From: Mycolicibacterium vinylchloridicum
GTDB lineage: Bacteria; Actinomycetota; Actinomycetes; Mycobacteriales; Mycobacteriaceae
Reading direction: 5' to 3'
Length of the DNA stretch: 64,000 bases
NCBI RefSeq assembly: GCF_013404075.1
Contig: NZ_JACBJQ010000021.1
Location: forward strand, 1-64,000
Each line of letters opens with the position of its first letter. The stretch's first letter is position 1. Under the pieces are notes generated by a model. It did no database searches and was not told where the DNA came from. It saw nothing but the letters and a program-made list of their open reading frames with translations. The position numbers were made by a program, and so were the translations under genes. This document shows, piece by piece, positions 40,780-50,737 of this stretch.

Positions 40780-42276
40780 GTGGACGACGACATCACCGTG
40801 TCGGCCGCTGACCTCCTCGACATCAATCGCGACATCCAGGGCTCCCCCACGATCCGGCTGCTGGCCACACTCAACCTGGGCGGTTACGCCACCCTGATGG
40901 AGCGCCACCTCAGCGAAGGCGTGATCGGTGAGACCGAACTCGTGGTGCGCCTGGAACGCGACCTCGACGACCTGGGCCGGCCCGGCGGCGAACAATCCGG
41001 CCTGGGCCTGATCAAGAGCTGGGCCAGCCAGGGCTGGCTGCACCGGGTGGCCGACCAGCGCACCGGTGTCGAGCGCAACCTCTGCTACCTGACCCAGGAC
41101 GCACGGCGTGCGCTGGACTTCCTGCGCGGCCTGCGCCGCCAGGACACCATCGCCACCGGCGGGTCGATCAACGGCATCGCCGCCCGCCTCAAGCAGGTCG
41201 CCCTGCGCGTCGGCAACGACCCGGTCCGCATCCGCGCCGGCCTCCAGGCCGAGATCGACGCGTTGCAGGCCGAACTGGACGCGCTGGAACGCGGTGAGGA
41301 CCTCGGCGACCGCTCCGCCGACGTCGACATGACCGACATGTACGACGAAGCCCACGCCATCGCCCTGCAGATGGAACGGCTGATCACCGACATCGGCCAG
41401 TACGGGACGATGATCGAGCGGGCCACCGCGGCCCTGGACGAGCCGATCGACTCCAACCTGGAATACCGCGACCGGCAGCGGCAGATGTACGCCGACTACC
41501 AGGCCGCGTGGGACTCCCAGGGCCGCGACTCGCACCGCGCTTTCCTGCGGATGATCAACGATCCCGACCAGCGCGCCGAGTTCGAGGCCGACGTGCTTGC
41601 CGTCGCCCACGCCCTGCCCGCCCTGGACCCCGCGCTGCGCAAGGTGATGGCCGGCTTCTTCGAGCTCGTCGGCCAGCAGATCGACGAGGTGGAGCGCATC
41701 CAGCAGCGCTGCGCTCAGCGGGTCAAGCGGTTCACCGCGTTCGGCACCTTGGAACAGAGCCGCGGTGTGGCCCGCCAGCTGGGCGACGCGATCGGCGCGG
41801 CCCGCGCACTGCTCAAGAGCTCGCTGACCGACTCGCGCCTCGACATCGAACTCCCGCTGGCCCGGCACACGATCAGTTCGGTTGGCGCACTGAGCTTCCG
41901 GATCGGTGATCTCACGCCGCCCAAGCCGGCTCAGGCTTCTGAAGGCGAGCTCGACCTGTCCAGCTTTGCCGCGCTCACCACCCAGGTCGACGCGCCGGCG
42001 ATGTCGGAAATGATCAATACCGCGATCGACGGGGGCGGACGGCTGTCGCTGCCCGACGCGCTGGAGATGTTGTCCGCCCAAGGGCACGGAGCGTATCTGG
42101 GTCATGTCATCGTGTTGTGGTCCTGGGCGCTCAAACAGCCGTCCCAAACAGACACCGCGGCACCGGAGTCGGTCACCGTGCGGTTCCAGTCGCTGGACGG
42201 CCGCGACCGCGAGATGGAGGTTCCACACCTGGTGTTCACCGAACCGATCTCCAGCCTGTTGGGAGCCAGCGCATGA
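40780..42276 (+). CDS. mksF: MksF/JetA condensin subunit (DUF3375, kleisin-like)
   Basis: The 498-residue protein fits DUF3375, the kleisin-like component of MksBEF/Wadjet SMC complexes: SPTIRLLATLNLGGYATLMERHL at the N-terminus, a winged-helix-like domain, and long helices with FRDRQRQ-like charged stretches. The start is GTG 40780, five bases after GAGGGGGAAG; no ATG fits. Followed by mksE with an ATGA overlap. The complex binds DNA at the nucleoid and either condenses chromosomes or restricts plasmids. In EptABCD/JetABCD nomenclature it is EptA/JetA. Confidence 0.88.
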   Translation: MDDDITVSAADLLDINRDIQGSPTIRLLATLNLGGYATLMERHLSEGVIGETELVVRLERDLDDLGRPGGEQSGLGLIKSWASQGWLHRVADQRTGVERNLCYLTQDARRALDFLRGLRRQDTIATGGSINGIAARLKQVALRVGNDPVRIRAGLQAEIDALQAELDALERGEDLGDRSADVDMTDMYDEAHAIALQMERLITDIGQYGTMIERATAALDEPIDSNLEYRDRQRQMYADYQAAWDSQGRDSHRAFLRMINDPDQRAEFEADVLAVAHALPALDPALRKVMAGFFELVGQQIDEVERIQQRCAQRVKRFTAFGTLEQSRGVARQLGDAIGAARALLKSSLTDSRLDIELPLARHTISSVGALSFRIGDLTPPKPAQASEGELDLSSFAALTTQVDAPAMSEMINTAIDGGGRLSLPDALEMLSAQGHGAYLGHVIVLWSWALKQPSQTDTAAPESVTVRFQSLDGRDREMEVPHLVFTEPISSLLGASA

Positions 42277-42977
42277 CGAGCATTTCCGATGTCGACATCA
42301 GCGGCCTCAGTTCACTCCCCCAGGTCGATCAGACCGCTCGCACGCCGCATCAGCGCCGGCCGCGCTTCGATGGCGATGTCAGCGAATTGCCCGACCGTGC
42401 CTGCTGGGCCTTGCAGCAGCTGCTGACTCGCCGCTACATCAGCGCCGAGGCTGACCAAGACCTCTACAGCTGGGTGCTCGAATACCGTGCGCAGCTGTCG
42501 GTGCGGCTCTCCGAGCTCGACCTCATGCTGCGCATCGTGGACGGCACCGACATCGCGTTCATCGAGCAGGCTCGCTACGAATCCGCCAGGGGCGCCAAGC
42601 TTTTGCGCCGTGAGCCGCTGGGCACCTACGACTCCATCCTGGCTCTGCACCTGGCGCAGATGACGCGCGCAGCGGGCGGGCAAGCGGTGCTGATCAGCCG
42701 CGACGAGATCCACGGGCTGTTCTCCGGGGTGCTCAACGATGTCGACCGCGACACCGTCACCTTCACCGCCCGCATCGACGCCGCCATCGCGCGCCTGGCC
42801 GGGCTGGAGATCCTGCGCAAGACCCGCGACGACGAAGACAGCTACACCGTCAGCCCGGTGATCAACGCCGTGATGACCGCTTCGGTGATCGCCGAGTTGC
42901 AGCAGCAGTTCGAACTGCTGCTGTCCGGCGGCGCCGCACCGGAGCGCGAGGACCAGGAGACCCAGCTTGATGGCTGA
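42273..42977 (+). CDS. mksE: MksE/JetB condensin subunit (DUF4194)
   Basis: The 234-residue protein has the DUF4194/MksE features: RACWALQQLLTRRYISAEAD, YRAQLSVRLSELDLMLRIVD and a winged-helix end (RLAGLEILRKTRDDEDSYTVSPVI). It bridges the kleisin and the SMC ATPase. The stop lies 8 bp inside the mksB gene, so the three subunits are translationally coupled. Confidence 0.88.
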   Translation: MTSISDVDISGLSSLPQVDQTARTPHQRRPRFDGDVSELPDRACWALQQLLTRRYISAEADQDLYSWVLEYRAQLSVRLSELDLMLRIVDGTDIAFIEQARYESARGAKLLRREPLGTYDSILALHLAQMTRAAGGQAVLISRDEIHGLFSGVLNDVDRDTVTFTARIDAAIARLAGLEILRKTRDDEDSYTVSPVINAVMTASVIAELQQQFELLLSGGAAPEREDQETQLDG

Positions 42978-45900
42978 ACAGTTCCACTTGTCGCGACTGC
43001 AGGTCATCAACTGGGGTGTGTTCGACGGGTATCACGACATCCCGTTCAGCGAGGGTGGCGCATTGATCGCCGGTGCGTCCGGCAGCGGGAAATCCTCACT
43101 GCTCGACGCGATCTCGCTCGGTTTCCTGCCATTCAACCGGCGTAACTTCAACGCCTCCGGCGACAACACTGCCGCCGGTTCCAGCGCCGGCCGGCGCACC
43201 GTCGACAAGTACGTGCGCGGAGCGTGGGGGCAGCGCAGCGACGGTGGCACCAGCAAGGTGATGTACCTACGCGGGGAGGGCACCGCATGGTCGGCCATCG
43301 CCGTCAGCTACACCTCCAACACCGGACGCACGGTCACCGGCCTGGTGCTGAAATGGCTGACCGGCGAGTCCCGTTCGGATTCGTCGAGCCGCTTCGTGCT
43401 GGCCGACGGCGAACGCGATATCGAGGATGTCTGCAACCGTTGGGCGGCAGGACGTTTCGATTCCGGCGTATTCAAGGCCGACGAGTGGCGGTTCTCCACC
43501 AAGGTGGAATCGCAGTACCTGGCACAGCTGTACGCCACGATCGGCATCCGCGCCTCCGACGCCGCCCAGCAGCTGCTCGGTAAGGCCAAGTCGCTGAAAA
43601 GCGTTGGCGGGCTTGAACAGTTCGTCCGAGAGTTCATGCTCGACGAGCCGAGCAGCCTGACCCGGCTGCCCGACGCACTCAAGCAGATCGACCCGTTGGT
43701 GGAGGCCCGCGAGCTGCTGGCCGTCGCCCAGCGTAAGCGCAAGATCCTCGGCGACATCGAGAAGATCCAGCAGCGCTACGCCTCGGAGTCTTCCGACTTG
43801 GGCATCATCGACCTGGTCGACCAGCCGATGGTGCGGGCGTACACCGACCATGTCCGGCTGGCTCAGTGCGCCCCGCAGATCGCGTCGCTGGACACCACCA
43901 TCGACCAGCTGGGCAATGAGTACGAGGACGTCACCCGGCAGTTGAATCTCGCCAAGGCCGAGGGTGATTCACTCAACGCGCAGATCAGCGGATCGAGCGC
44001 CAACCTGGGACCGTTGCAGTCGCAGGTGGCCGGCGCCGAGGCGCAGGCCGAGCAGGTCGAGCGGCGGCGCGCGGCCTACGAGTCGATGTTGAAGGCACAG
44101 GACATCGAGATCCCGGACACCGCCGACGAGTTCTGGAATCTGCGTGAGGAACTCAGCACCCAGGTGACCGAACTGCTGGCCAAACTGGACCGGGGCCGGG
44201 AGGCCTCCACCGACGCCGAATACGCGCAGAAGGCCGCGCGGATCGCCCGTGACGATGCGGCCAAGGAACTCAAACGCGTCGAACAGGTCGGCTCGGCCCT
44301 GCCCGAGTTCGCGATCACCATGCGCGAACACATCTGCGCCGCAGTCGGAATCGACCCCAGCGAGCTGCCCTACATCGCCGAACTGATGGACCTTCGGCCC
44401 GACCAGAGCCGGTGGCGGGTCGCGGTGGAGAAGGTGCTGCGTGGCGTGGGCTTGCGGCTGCTCGTCCCCGACGAGCAGTATTCGGCGGTGCTACGGTTCG
44501 TCAACGAGACGAACATGGGCGGCCGGCTGCAGCTGCATCACGTACGGGCCTCCCTCGTCGGCGCGGACCCGGTCGAAGCCGACCCGAATACGTTGGCCGG
44601 CAAGCTGTTCCTGGTCGATCCGACTCACCCCTGCGCGGCCGAGGCCGCCGATGTCATCGCCGCGGCGGGTGACCACATCTGCGTGGACACCCCGGATGTG
44701 TTCGCCCGCTTCCGGCGTGCAGTCACCGACGCCGGGCTGTACAAGGATTCCGACCGGCTGGCCATCAAGGACGACCGGCGTCCGCTGCGGCAGTCCGACT
44801 ACATCTTCCAAGGTGAGGTCACCGCCAAGATCGACGCGCTGACGGTCGATCTGGCCAATGCCGAGGAGGCCTACCAGCAGGCGCGGCGGGCCGCGGATGA
44901 GATTGCGGCCAGGCGGCAGCAGTGGCGGGATCGGTCCGCGGCGTGCAAGGCGATCTGCGACCAGTTCCCGCAGTGGAATCAGGTCGACAGCGAAACCGCC
45001 GACGGGCATGCCGACCGGCTGCGCGAGCAGTACGAACTGCTGCTGGCCGACAATCCCGACATCGAGGCGCTCAACGCCCGCGCCGACGAGGTATGGGAGG
45101 ACATCCAGACCTTGATGACCCGCCGCGGTGCGATCCAGACCCGCCGCGACGATCTGGACGCCCGGCGCACGCAGCTGCTCGATCTCCAGGACCGGCTGGC
45201 TCCCCCATTCGTATCGGAGCCGCTGACCGAGCTGCTGAATCGCTACGCCGCCGACGTGCCGGTGTCGCTGGAGGTGCTCAATCCCGAGCCACACCGCGAG
45301 GCAGTGTTCAACACGATCCGCAAGGAACGCGAGCAGCTGCGGGAAAGTCGCAGGCGCTCTTACGACGAGCTCGCGCGCATCCTCAACACGTTCGACACTG
45401 CATTCCCCGACGCGATCCCCAACGACAGCGACGTCTTCGACGAGCGGGTGCACGACTATGTCGCGCTGTGCCGGCACATCGACGAGCGGGAGCTGCCCGA
45501 GGCTTACGAGCGAATGATGCGGCTGGTCACCGAACAGGCACCCGACGCGATCCTCACCCTGCACCGGGTGGCCGAGCAGGAGACCCGGCGGATCAGTGAA
45601 CAGATCGACCGGGTGAACACCGGTCTGGGTGCCGTCGAGTTCAACAACGGCACCCGGTTGACGCTGCGTGCGACGCCCCGCAGCCTGACCGCGGTCGCCG
45701 AGCTGACCGAGATCGTGCGCGCGATCTCCCGGCGCATCGCCGAGGTCGGCCTGGGTGACAAGCAGGCGATCCTCGATCAGTACGCCGACATTCTCCGGCT
45801 GCGCAACAGGCTGGCGTCGACCGCACCAGAGGACAAGGCGTGGACGCGTGACGCGCTGGATGTCCGGAATCGGTTCACCTTCGACTGCGCGGAGTGGGAT

Positions 45901-46341
45901 GTCCGCACCGAGGAGTTGATCCGCACGCACAGCAATGCCGGTGACAACTCCGGTGGCGAACAGGAGAAGCTGATGGCGTTCTGCCTCGCGGGCGCCCTGA
46001 GCTTCAACCTCGCCAACCCCGAGAGTTCGGACAACAAGCCGGTTTTCGCGCAGTTGATGCTCGATGAGGCCTTCTCGAAGTCGGATCCACAGTTCGCCCA
46101 GCAGGCGCTGCAGGCGTTCCGGAAGTTCGGCTTCCAACTTGTCATCGTGGCCACCGTGCAGAACGCCACCACGATCCAGCCCTACATCGACAGCGTGATC
46201 ATGGTGTCGAAGACGGAGGCGACGAGCCGCAACGCCCGCCCGGTGGCCACCGTTGCGGCCAAGACGATTTCGGACTTCACCTCGTTGCGGGCCGAGATGC
46301 GCAGCTCGGCGGCGCGGGAGCGGGTGCCCGCGACCGTCTAA
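42970..46341 (+). CDS. mksB: MksB/JetC SMC-like ATPase
   Basis: The 1123-residue SMC-type protein has Walker A GASGSGKSS (residues about 35-43), two long coiled coils (about 270-440 and 610-800) around a hinge, an ABC signature SGGEQEKLMAF (about 994) and Walker B FAQLMLDEAF (about 1024). All ATPase motifs look intact. It would form the motor of the MksBEF complex. ATG 42970 is preferred over the TTG directly before it. The protein is shorter than canonical SMC and of the EptC/JetC/MksB type. Confidence 0.92.
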   Translation: MAEQFHLSRLQVINWGVFDGYHDIPFSEGGALIAGASGSGKSSLLDAISLGFLPFNRRNFNASGDNTAAGSSAGRRTVDKYVRGAWGQRSDGGTSKVMYLRGEGTAWSAIAVSYTSNTGRTVTGLVLKWLTGESRSDSSSRFVLADGERDIEDVCNRWAAGRFDSGVFKADEWRFSTKVESQYLAQLYATIGIRASDAAQQLLGKAKSLKSVGGLEQFVREFMLDEPSSLTRLPDALKQIDPLVEARELLAVAQRKRKILGDIEKIQQRYASESSDLGIIDLVDQPMVRAYTDHVRLAQCAPQIASLDTTIDQLGNEYEDVTRQLNLAKAEGDSLNAQISGSSANLGPLQSQVAGAEAQAEQVERRRAAYESMLKAQDIEIPDTADEFWNLREELSTQVTELLAKLDRGREASTDAEYAQKAARIARDDAAKELKRVEQVGSALPEFAITMREHICAAVGIDPSELPYIAELMDLRPDQSRWRVAVEKVLRGVGLRLLVPDEQYSAVLRFVNETNMGGRLQLHHVRASLVGADPVEADPNTLAGKLFLVDPTHPCAAEAADVIAAAGDHICVDTPDVFARFRRAVTDAGLYKDSDRLAIKDDRRPLRQSDYIFQGEVTAKIDALTVDLANAEEAYQQARRAADEIAARRQQWRDRSAACKAICDQFPQWNQVDSETADGHADRLREQYELLLADNPDIEALNARADEVWEDIQTLMTRRGAIQTRRDDLDARRTQLLDLQDRLAPPFVSEPLTELLNRYAADVPVSLEVLNPEPHREAVFNTIRKEREQLRESRRRSYDELARILNTFDTAFPDAIPNDSDVFDERVHDYVALCRHIDERELPEAYERMMRLVTEQAPDAILTLHRVAEQETRRISEQIDRVNTGLGAVEFNNGTRLTLRATPRSLTAVAELTEIVRAISRRIAEVGLGDKQAILDQYADILRLRNRLASTAPEDKAWTRDALDVRNRFTFDCAEWDVRTEELIRTHSNAGDNSGGEQEKLMAFCLAGALSFNLANPESSDNKPVFAQLMLDEAFSKSDPQFAQQALQAFRKFGFQLVIVATVQNATTIQPYIDSVIMVSKTEATSRNARPVATVAAKTISDFTSLRAEMRSSAARERVPATV

Positions 46342-46414
46342 TCCGCCCGGTCGCCGGGCTCGTCGGTCGTACTATTCGCCACAGGGCGGTGGGAGCCCTG
46401 GCGGGAGGTGCGCG

Positions 46415-47080
46415 ATGAAGCTGCCAAGCACGCGCGTGCCTCCGGCGGATGTGGTGATCGAGCTCGACACCATCGACGAGCTGTTCTCGGTCGATCCGCG
46501 CGATCTGATATCCGGTGCCCATCGCATCGACAGCGGGATGGACGAACTGGTGGAACGATTCCTGGCGCAGCGGCGGATCATGCCAGAGCAGCGCATCGTG
46601 CTGAACGTCGCCGACGAGGTCCCCGAGGAAACGGCTGCGACCGTGGTCTTGGCCGTGCGCCGCTACTGCCAGCTGCGCATGCGCCGGGCCATCCGTGAAC
46701 ACAACCTGATCTGGCGGCAGGGCAAGCGGGCGCTGTTCAGCGGCTCCCTGCTGTTCATGATCGGGATCGCGCTGTCGTACGCCTTCACCCGGCCCATCAT
46801 GGGCGACGTCGTCGAGGGTTTACTCGGGAACGGGGTGTTCCTGGTCGTGGCGTGGGTTGGGCTCTGGTATCCGCTCGACCTGTTGTTCATTGCCCGGGAG
46901 CAGGCCAAACGGGAGATCCGCGTGCTGGGCAACATGCTTGACGTGCCGGTTGTGATTCGGGCCAAGGACCGGACGATGCCGATCCCCGTGACGCCTCACC
47001 CACCCCTGAGCCAGGCGTTGCCACCGAGCTTGAATGCGCGGTTCCGCCGTTTTCGAGGGCCGTCGAAGTCGGGGATCTGA
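46415..47080 (+). CDS. Two-helix membrane protein following mksB
   Basis: The 221-residue protein has a soluble N-terminal part (about 100 residues, ERFLAQRRIMPEQRIVLNVADEV), two membrane helices (about 112-130 and 140-160) and a basic, proline-rich C-terminal tail. No family is recognised. It has a good Shine-Dalgarno (GGGAGGTG) and lies 73 bp after mksB on the same strand, in the place where JetABCD operons encode the JetD nuclease. It has no TOPRIM or DUF2220-like motif. Whether it works with the condensin is unknown. Confidence 0.75.
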   Translation: MKLPSTRVPPADVVIELDTIDELFSVDPRDLISGAHRIDSGMDELVERFLAQRRIMPEQRIVLNVADEVPEETAATVVLAVRRYCQLRMRRAIREHNLIWRQGKRALFSGSLLFMIGIALSYAFTRPIMGDVVEGLLGNGVFLVVAWVGLWYPLDLLFIAREQAKREIRVLGNMLDVPVVIRAKDRTMPIPVTPHPPLSQALPPSLNARFRRFRGPSKSGI

Positions 47081-47107
47081 GTCCAGTGCACCGGGTCCGG
47101 GCATGAA

Positions 47108-47136
47108 AAAGCCAGGGGCACAGAGCCCCTGGCTTT
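47108..47136. terminator. Bidirectional hairpin terminator
   Basis: AAAGCCAGGGGC and its exact complement GCCCCTGGCTTT form a 12-bp stem with a 5-base loop (ACAGA), followed by TCTCT on the plus strand and by TTCATG on the minus strand. It sits between the convergent membrane-protein and lipoprotein genes and probably ends both transcripts. Confidence 0.85.
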
Positions 47137-47143
47137 CTCTATG

Positions 47144-47815
47144 TCACTTCAGTTCGGGCAGAGCCGACTGGATCTGTGCGACCTGGGCCTTGCCGACGGC
47201 CTCGGCGTAGTCCTTCGGCACCGGGTTGAGGTCGCCGGGGGCGCTACCGAACACGATCACCGCGACGGTCCGGTCGACGGTGAACAGCAGTGCCGCCATG
47301 GCGGACTTTCCGTCCGGCGAGGTGCCGATGGTGACGGTCGCGTCGGGGGTGACCGCCGGCAGCGGCTCAGCGGTGCCGGTCACCTGGGACGGCACGCTGT
47401 TGGCGGCGCCGGTCAGTGCCGTGGCGGCCTGTGCGGCGTCGTCGGTGATGATGATCGAGACGTTGATGGCGTTGGTGCCTGACGAGAAGGTCTGGGTGAC
47501 ATCCGGCGGCGCGGGGTCCAGGGTGGTCTTCGGCGCATCGCCGGTCCAGGGTGCCTCTCCGACCTGCGGAATGTCAGCGGCCTTGATCAGCAGCGACTCG
47601 TAGTTGGCCGCAGCCGCGGGGGTCGAAGCCGCAGCGCTGGTGGTGGTCTCCGTGGATGTGCTCGTCGACGTCGAGGTCGAGGTGCTCGTCGACGTGGACG
47701 TGGACTTCTCCTCGTCCTTGCCGCAACCGGCCACGACCAATCCGAGCACCGCGGCGGCCGCCGTGACCCGGACGATTGCTCGCGTGCTGACAGGACTCAT
47801 AACGGCGCGCTCCAT
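47144..47815 (-). CDS. Lipoprotein with Ser-Thr repeat tract
   Basis: The 223-residue protein has a lipoprotein signal (AAAAVLGLVVAGC), then a tract of alternating Ser-Thr (about 9 ST units), an Ala-rich link, and a C-terminal domain of about 150 residues (ADIPQVGEAPWTG, NVSIIITDDAAQA, FTVDRTVAVIVFG) resembling the sensor or PknH-like extracytoplasmic domains of mycobacterial lipoproteins. Function is unknown. Start is uncertain between ATG 47815 and 47800. Confidence 0.75.
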   Translation of the reverse strand: MERAVMSPVSTRAIVRVTAAAAVLGLVVAGCGKDEEKSTSTSTSTSTSTSTSTSTETTTSAAASTPAAAANYESLLIKAADIPQVGEAPWTGDAPKTTLDPAPPDVTQTFSSGTNAINVSIIITDDAAQAATALTGAANSVPSQVTGTAEPLPAVTPDATVTIGTSPDGKSAMAALLFTVDRTVAVIVFGSAPGDLNPVPKDYAEAVGKAQVAQIQSALPELK

Positions 47816-47897
47816 TCTGGCCACCCCCCGCTGGAGGGCCAGAGTGAGCGTAAACGACAAGGTGGACGAAAAGCCTTGTTTCCTGCTGGATCGATGA

Positions 47898-50711
47898 CTA
47901 CCCGGCCACCGCGGTACGGCGCAGCTGCCTGCGTGATGTGATGCCGAGCTTGGCGAAGACCTTGCGCAGATGCCATTCGACGGTGTGCGCGCTGATGAAC
48001 AGCTGCGCGCCGATCTCGGCGTTGGTGTGGCCCTCGGCGGCCAGCCGCGCGATCTGCGCCTCCTGTGTGGTGAGCTCACTTCCTGAGGTCACGGGCTGTT
48101 TGCGCACGTTCTCGCCGACGACCGCGAGTTCGCGACGCGCCCGCTCGGCGAATGCCTGGGCGCCCATGCGGGTGAACGAGGCGTGGGCCTCGCCCAGCTG
48201 TGCGCGCGCATCGGTGCGACGGTTCATCCGGCGTAACCACTCGCCATAAGACAGGCGGGCCCGGGCGGCATGAGGCTCGATGTGCGCCGCCTCGAGGCGC
48301 TCGAGGGCTTCGACGAAGAGCCGCTCGGCGTCATCGTCGTCAGCCAACAACGCACGGGCGGCGGCCACCACACCCAAACCCCAGTCTGTTCCGCTGCTTC
48401 CTGGTCGCTGTTCGAGGCGTGGCAGCGCGGCTTCCGCGGACTGCCGGTCGCCGCTATGTACCGCGGCTTCGATGAGTTCGAACAGACACCAGCCGTGAAA
48501 GCCCAGATCTTCGTATTCGCAGCATCTCTGGGCGGCCTTGAGTGCCTCGTCGTAATGACTGAGGCCGTTGTACAGCACGGCCGCGGTGAAGCTGCTGACG
48601 CCGATCAACCGGCCCTCGCCCTTGGCAAGGCCGTCTGCGGCGGCGGCTTCGATGCGCTCGACCGCTTCGGTGGGCACACCGCGCCAGGCGGCCAGGGTCA
48701 GCGAGTGGTACTTCATCGGGGTGTGGCCGGTCGCCGCCGTGATGGCGTCGGCTTCCTCGAGAAGGGCTGCGGCCTTGGCGAATTCCCCGGTGTAGACGTG
48801 CACACCCGCGCGGTACACCAGCGCCGAGGGCAGCACGGCCAGCGCGCCGCCGTCGCGGGCTCGCCGGACCATGTCGGAGGCGATGTGCTGCAGCACCGTG
48901 TCGTCCCACAGCTCGTGGGCCGCGGATTCCTGGGCGATGGGGAACGGCCAGTACTGCGCGGGTCCGGTTTGGTTCTGCGCGTTCGCATTCCACGATTCCA
49001 GCGCGGCACTCAGATGAGTCGAACCACGGCCCGGCCCGTCGAGGATACGGCTGGTCATACCACTGAGCAGGAGGTCGATCGGGCGGTGCGGCTCGTCGAC
49101 GTGCGCCACGGCGTCGCGACCGGCTTGGGCGATCTCCGCCAGTAGTCCGGGCTCGCCCAGCCGGCCTGCGTACATGGCGGCGGTCAGCGCCTCGAGGTAC
49201 GTCTCACGGGCCAACTCGTCGTCGAGGCCGTCGAGACCACGTGCCGCCGTCAGCAACAACGCCGCGGCATCACCGGTCTGGGGAGCACCCGCCTCGCCTG
49301 CCCGGCTGCTTGCGAACTGCAGCTGCGCCTGCATCCGAACCACTCGCGCACGTTGCAGATCGGACAGCGGCGCCAGCTCGGCGATGGCGAGCAGGGCACG
49401 GGCGGCCTCAGGTTCGGCCGCCTCCCGTTTGGCATGGGCGGCGGCGATGGCGCGGGCGCCGCGCAATTCGGCATCGGCGGTCAGAGTCGTCGCACGTTCG
49501 AGGAACGCTGCCGCCGCAGCCACCCCGCCTCGGCTCGCGGCCCGGCCGGCCGACGCCTCCAATTCGGCGGCCACGGCGTCGTCGGGGCCGAGGGCCGCGT
49601 TGGCGGAATGCCAGGCCCGGCGATCGGGGTCGGCCTGGGGGTCGGTGGCCTCGGCGAGGGCCCGGTGGACGGCGCGCCGGTCGGGCAGGTCCGCGGCGCG
49701 GTAGGCGGCCGAGCGCATCAGCGGGTGGCAGAAGCGCATGCGCGGGCCGAATTCGATGATTCCCGCGGCTTCCGCGGGGCCGAGCGCGTCGACGACGACG
49801 TGCAGCGCTGCGGCGGTCCGCAGGAACAACGCGGCGTCTCCGGTGGGGTCGGCGGCGGCGACGGCGAGCAGCCGCTGCGTCTCGACGGGCAAGGCCTGGA
49901 TCCGGCGCACGAAACCTTCTTCGATGGCGGCGGTCGACGACCGTTTGCCCGATATCCAGAATCCGCCGGCGAGCTCGGTCGCCGACGCGCTGCGGGGCAC
50001 CTCCAAGATGGCCAGCGGGACGCCGCGGGTCTCGGCGACGATCCGATCGCGCACACGCGGATCGATGCCGGCCAGCATCACCGCGTCGAGCAGGTCCCTG
50101 GCGTCGGCCTCGGAGAGCCCCTCGATCAGCAATTCGGGAAGATCGGCCAGGACATCGGGCCGGTCCCGGACACCGAAGAGGACGGCGACGGGTTCGGCCA
50201 GCAGCCGTCGCGCGACGAAGCCGAGGGTCTGCACCGAGACCTGGTCGAGCCACTGCGCGTCGTCGATGACGCAGAGCAGCGGCTGGGCCTGCGCGGTCGC
50301 GGCCAGCAGGCTCAGCACCGCGAGTCCGACGAGGAAGCGGTCGGGGGTTGCACCCAGCCCGCGCCCGAAAGCAACGTTGAGGGCCGCGCGCTGCGGCTCA
50401 GGCAGGTCGTCGAGGTGGTCGAGCAGGGGCGCACACAGTTGCTGAAGGCCGGCGAAAGCCAGCTCCATGTCCGATTCGACGCCGACCACGCGCAGGATGC
50501 GGAAGCCCTCCGCTCGGGCCACGGCGTAGTCGAGGAGCGCGGACTTGCCGACGCCGGCTTCCCCCCGCAGGACCAGGACCTGTGAGCCCTCGCGCACGCG
50601 GGCGATCAGCGCGTCGAGGGTCTGGCATTCGCGGTCCCGACCACGAAGGTTCACAGCTGTCGATAGTAGTGACGGCGGCGAATCCAGTCTGGGGTGGCTG
50701 ATCACCGTCAT
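47898..50711 (-). CDS. LuxR-family ATP-binding transcriptional regulator (LAL type)
   Basis: The 937-residue protein has an N-terminal AAA domain with Walker A GEAGVGKSALLD (about residue 50) and a Walker B-like LLCVIDDAQWLD, a large helical repeat region in the middle, and a C-terminal LuxR helix-turn-helix (LTTQEAQIARLAAEGHTNAEIGAQL... HTVEWHLRKVF). This is the large ATP-binding LuxR-like architecture, related to MalT. Its signal and target genes are not evident. It ends 82 bp before the lipoprotein gene on the same strand. Confidence 0.9.
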   Translation of the reverse strand: MTVISHPRLDSPPSLLSTAVNLRGRDRECQTLDALIARVREGSQVLVLRGEAGVGKSALLDYAVARAEGFRILRVVGVESDMELAFAGLQQLCAPLLDHLDDLPEPQRAALNVAFGRGLGATPDRFLVGLAVLSLLAATAQAQPLLCVIDDAQWLDQVSVQTLGFVARRLLAEPVAVLFGVRDRPDVLADLPELLIEGLSEADARDLLDAVMLAGIDPRVRDRIVAETRGVPLAILEVPRSASATELAGGFWISGKRSSTAAIEEGFVRRIQALPVETQRLLAVAAADPTGDAALFLRTAAALHVVVDALGPAEAAGIIEFGPRMRFCHPLMRSAAYRAADLPDRRAVHRALAEATDPQADPDRRAWHSANAALGPDDAVAAELEASAGRAASRGGVAAAAAFLERATTLTADAELRGARAIAAAHAKREAAEPEAARALLAIAELAPLSDLQRARVVRMQAQLQFASSRAGEAGAPQTGDAAALLLTAARGLDGLDDELARETYLEALTAAMYAGRLGEPGLLAEIAQAGRDAVAHVDEPHRPIDLLLSGMTSRILDGPGRGSTHLSAALESWNANAQNQTGPAQYWPFPIAQESAAHELWDDTVLQHIASDMVRRARDGGALAVLPSALVYRAGVHVYTGEFAKAAALLEEADAITAATGHTPMKYHSLTLAAWRGVPTEAVERIEAAAADGLAKGEGRLIGVSSFTAAVLYNGLSHYDEALKAAQRCCEYEDLGFHGWCLFELIEAAVHSGDRQSAEAALPRLEQRPGSSGTDWGLGVVAAARALLADDDDAERLFVEALERLEAAHIEPHAARARLSYGEWLRRMNRRTDARAQLGEAHASFTRMGAQAFAERARRELAVVGENVRKQPVTSGSELTTQEAQIARLAAEGHTNAEIGAQLFISAHTVEWHLRKVFAKLGITSRRQLRRTAVAG

Positions 50712-50737
50712 GAGTGTCGAAACGGCTGGCGGGCGGC

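Noticed and set aside
46415..47080. Reading the gene after mksB as JetD/MksG nuclease
   Set aside because: The protein has two membrane helices and a Pro/Arg-rich tail, is too short and shows no TOPRIM-like acidic motif.
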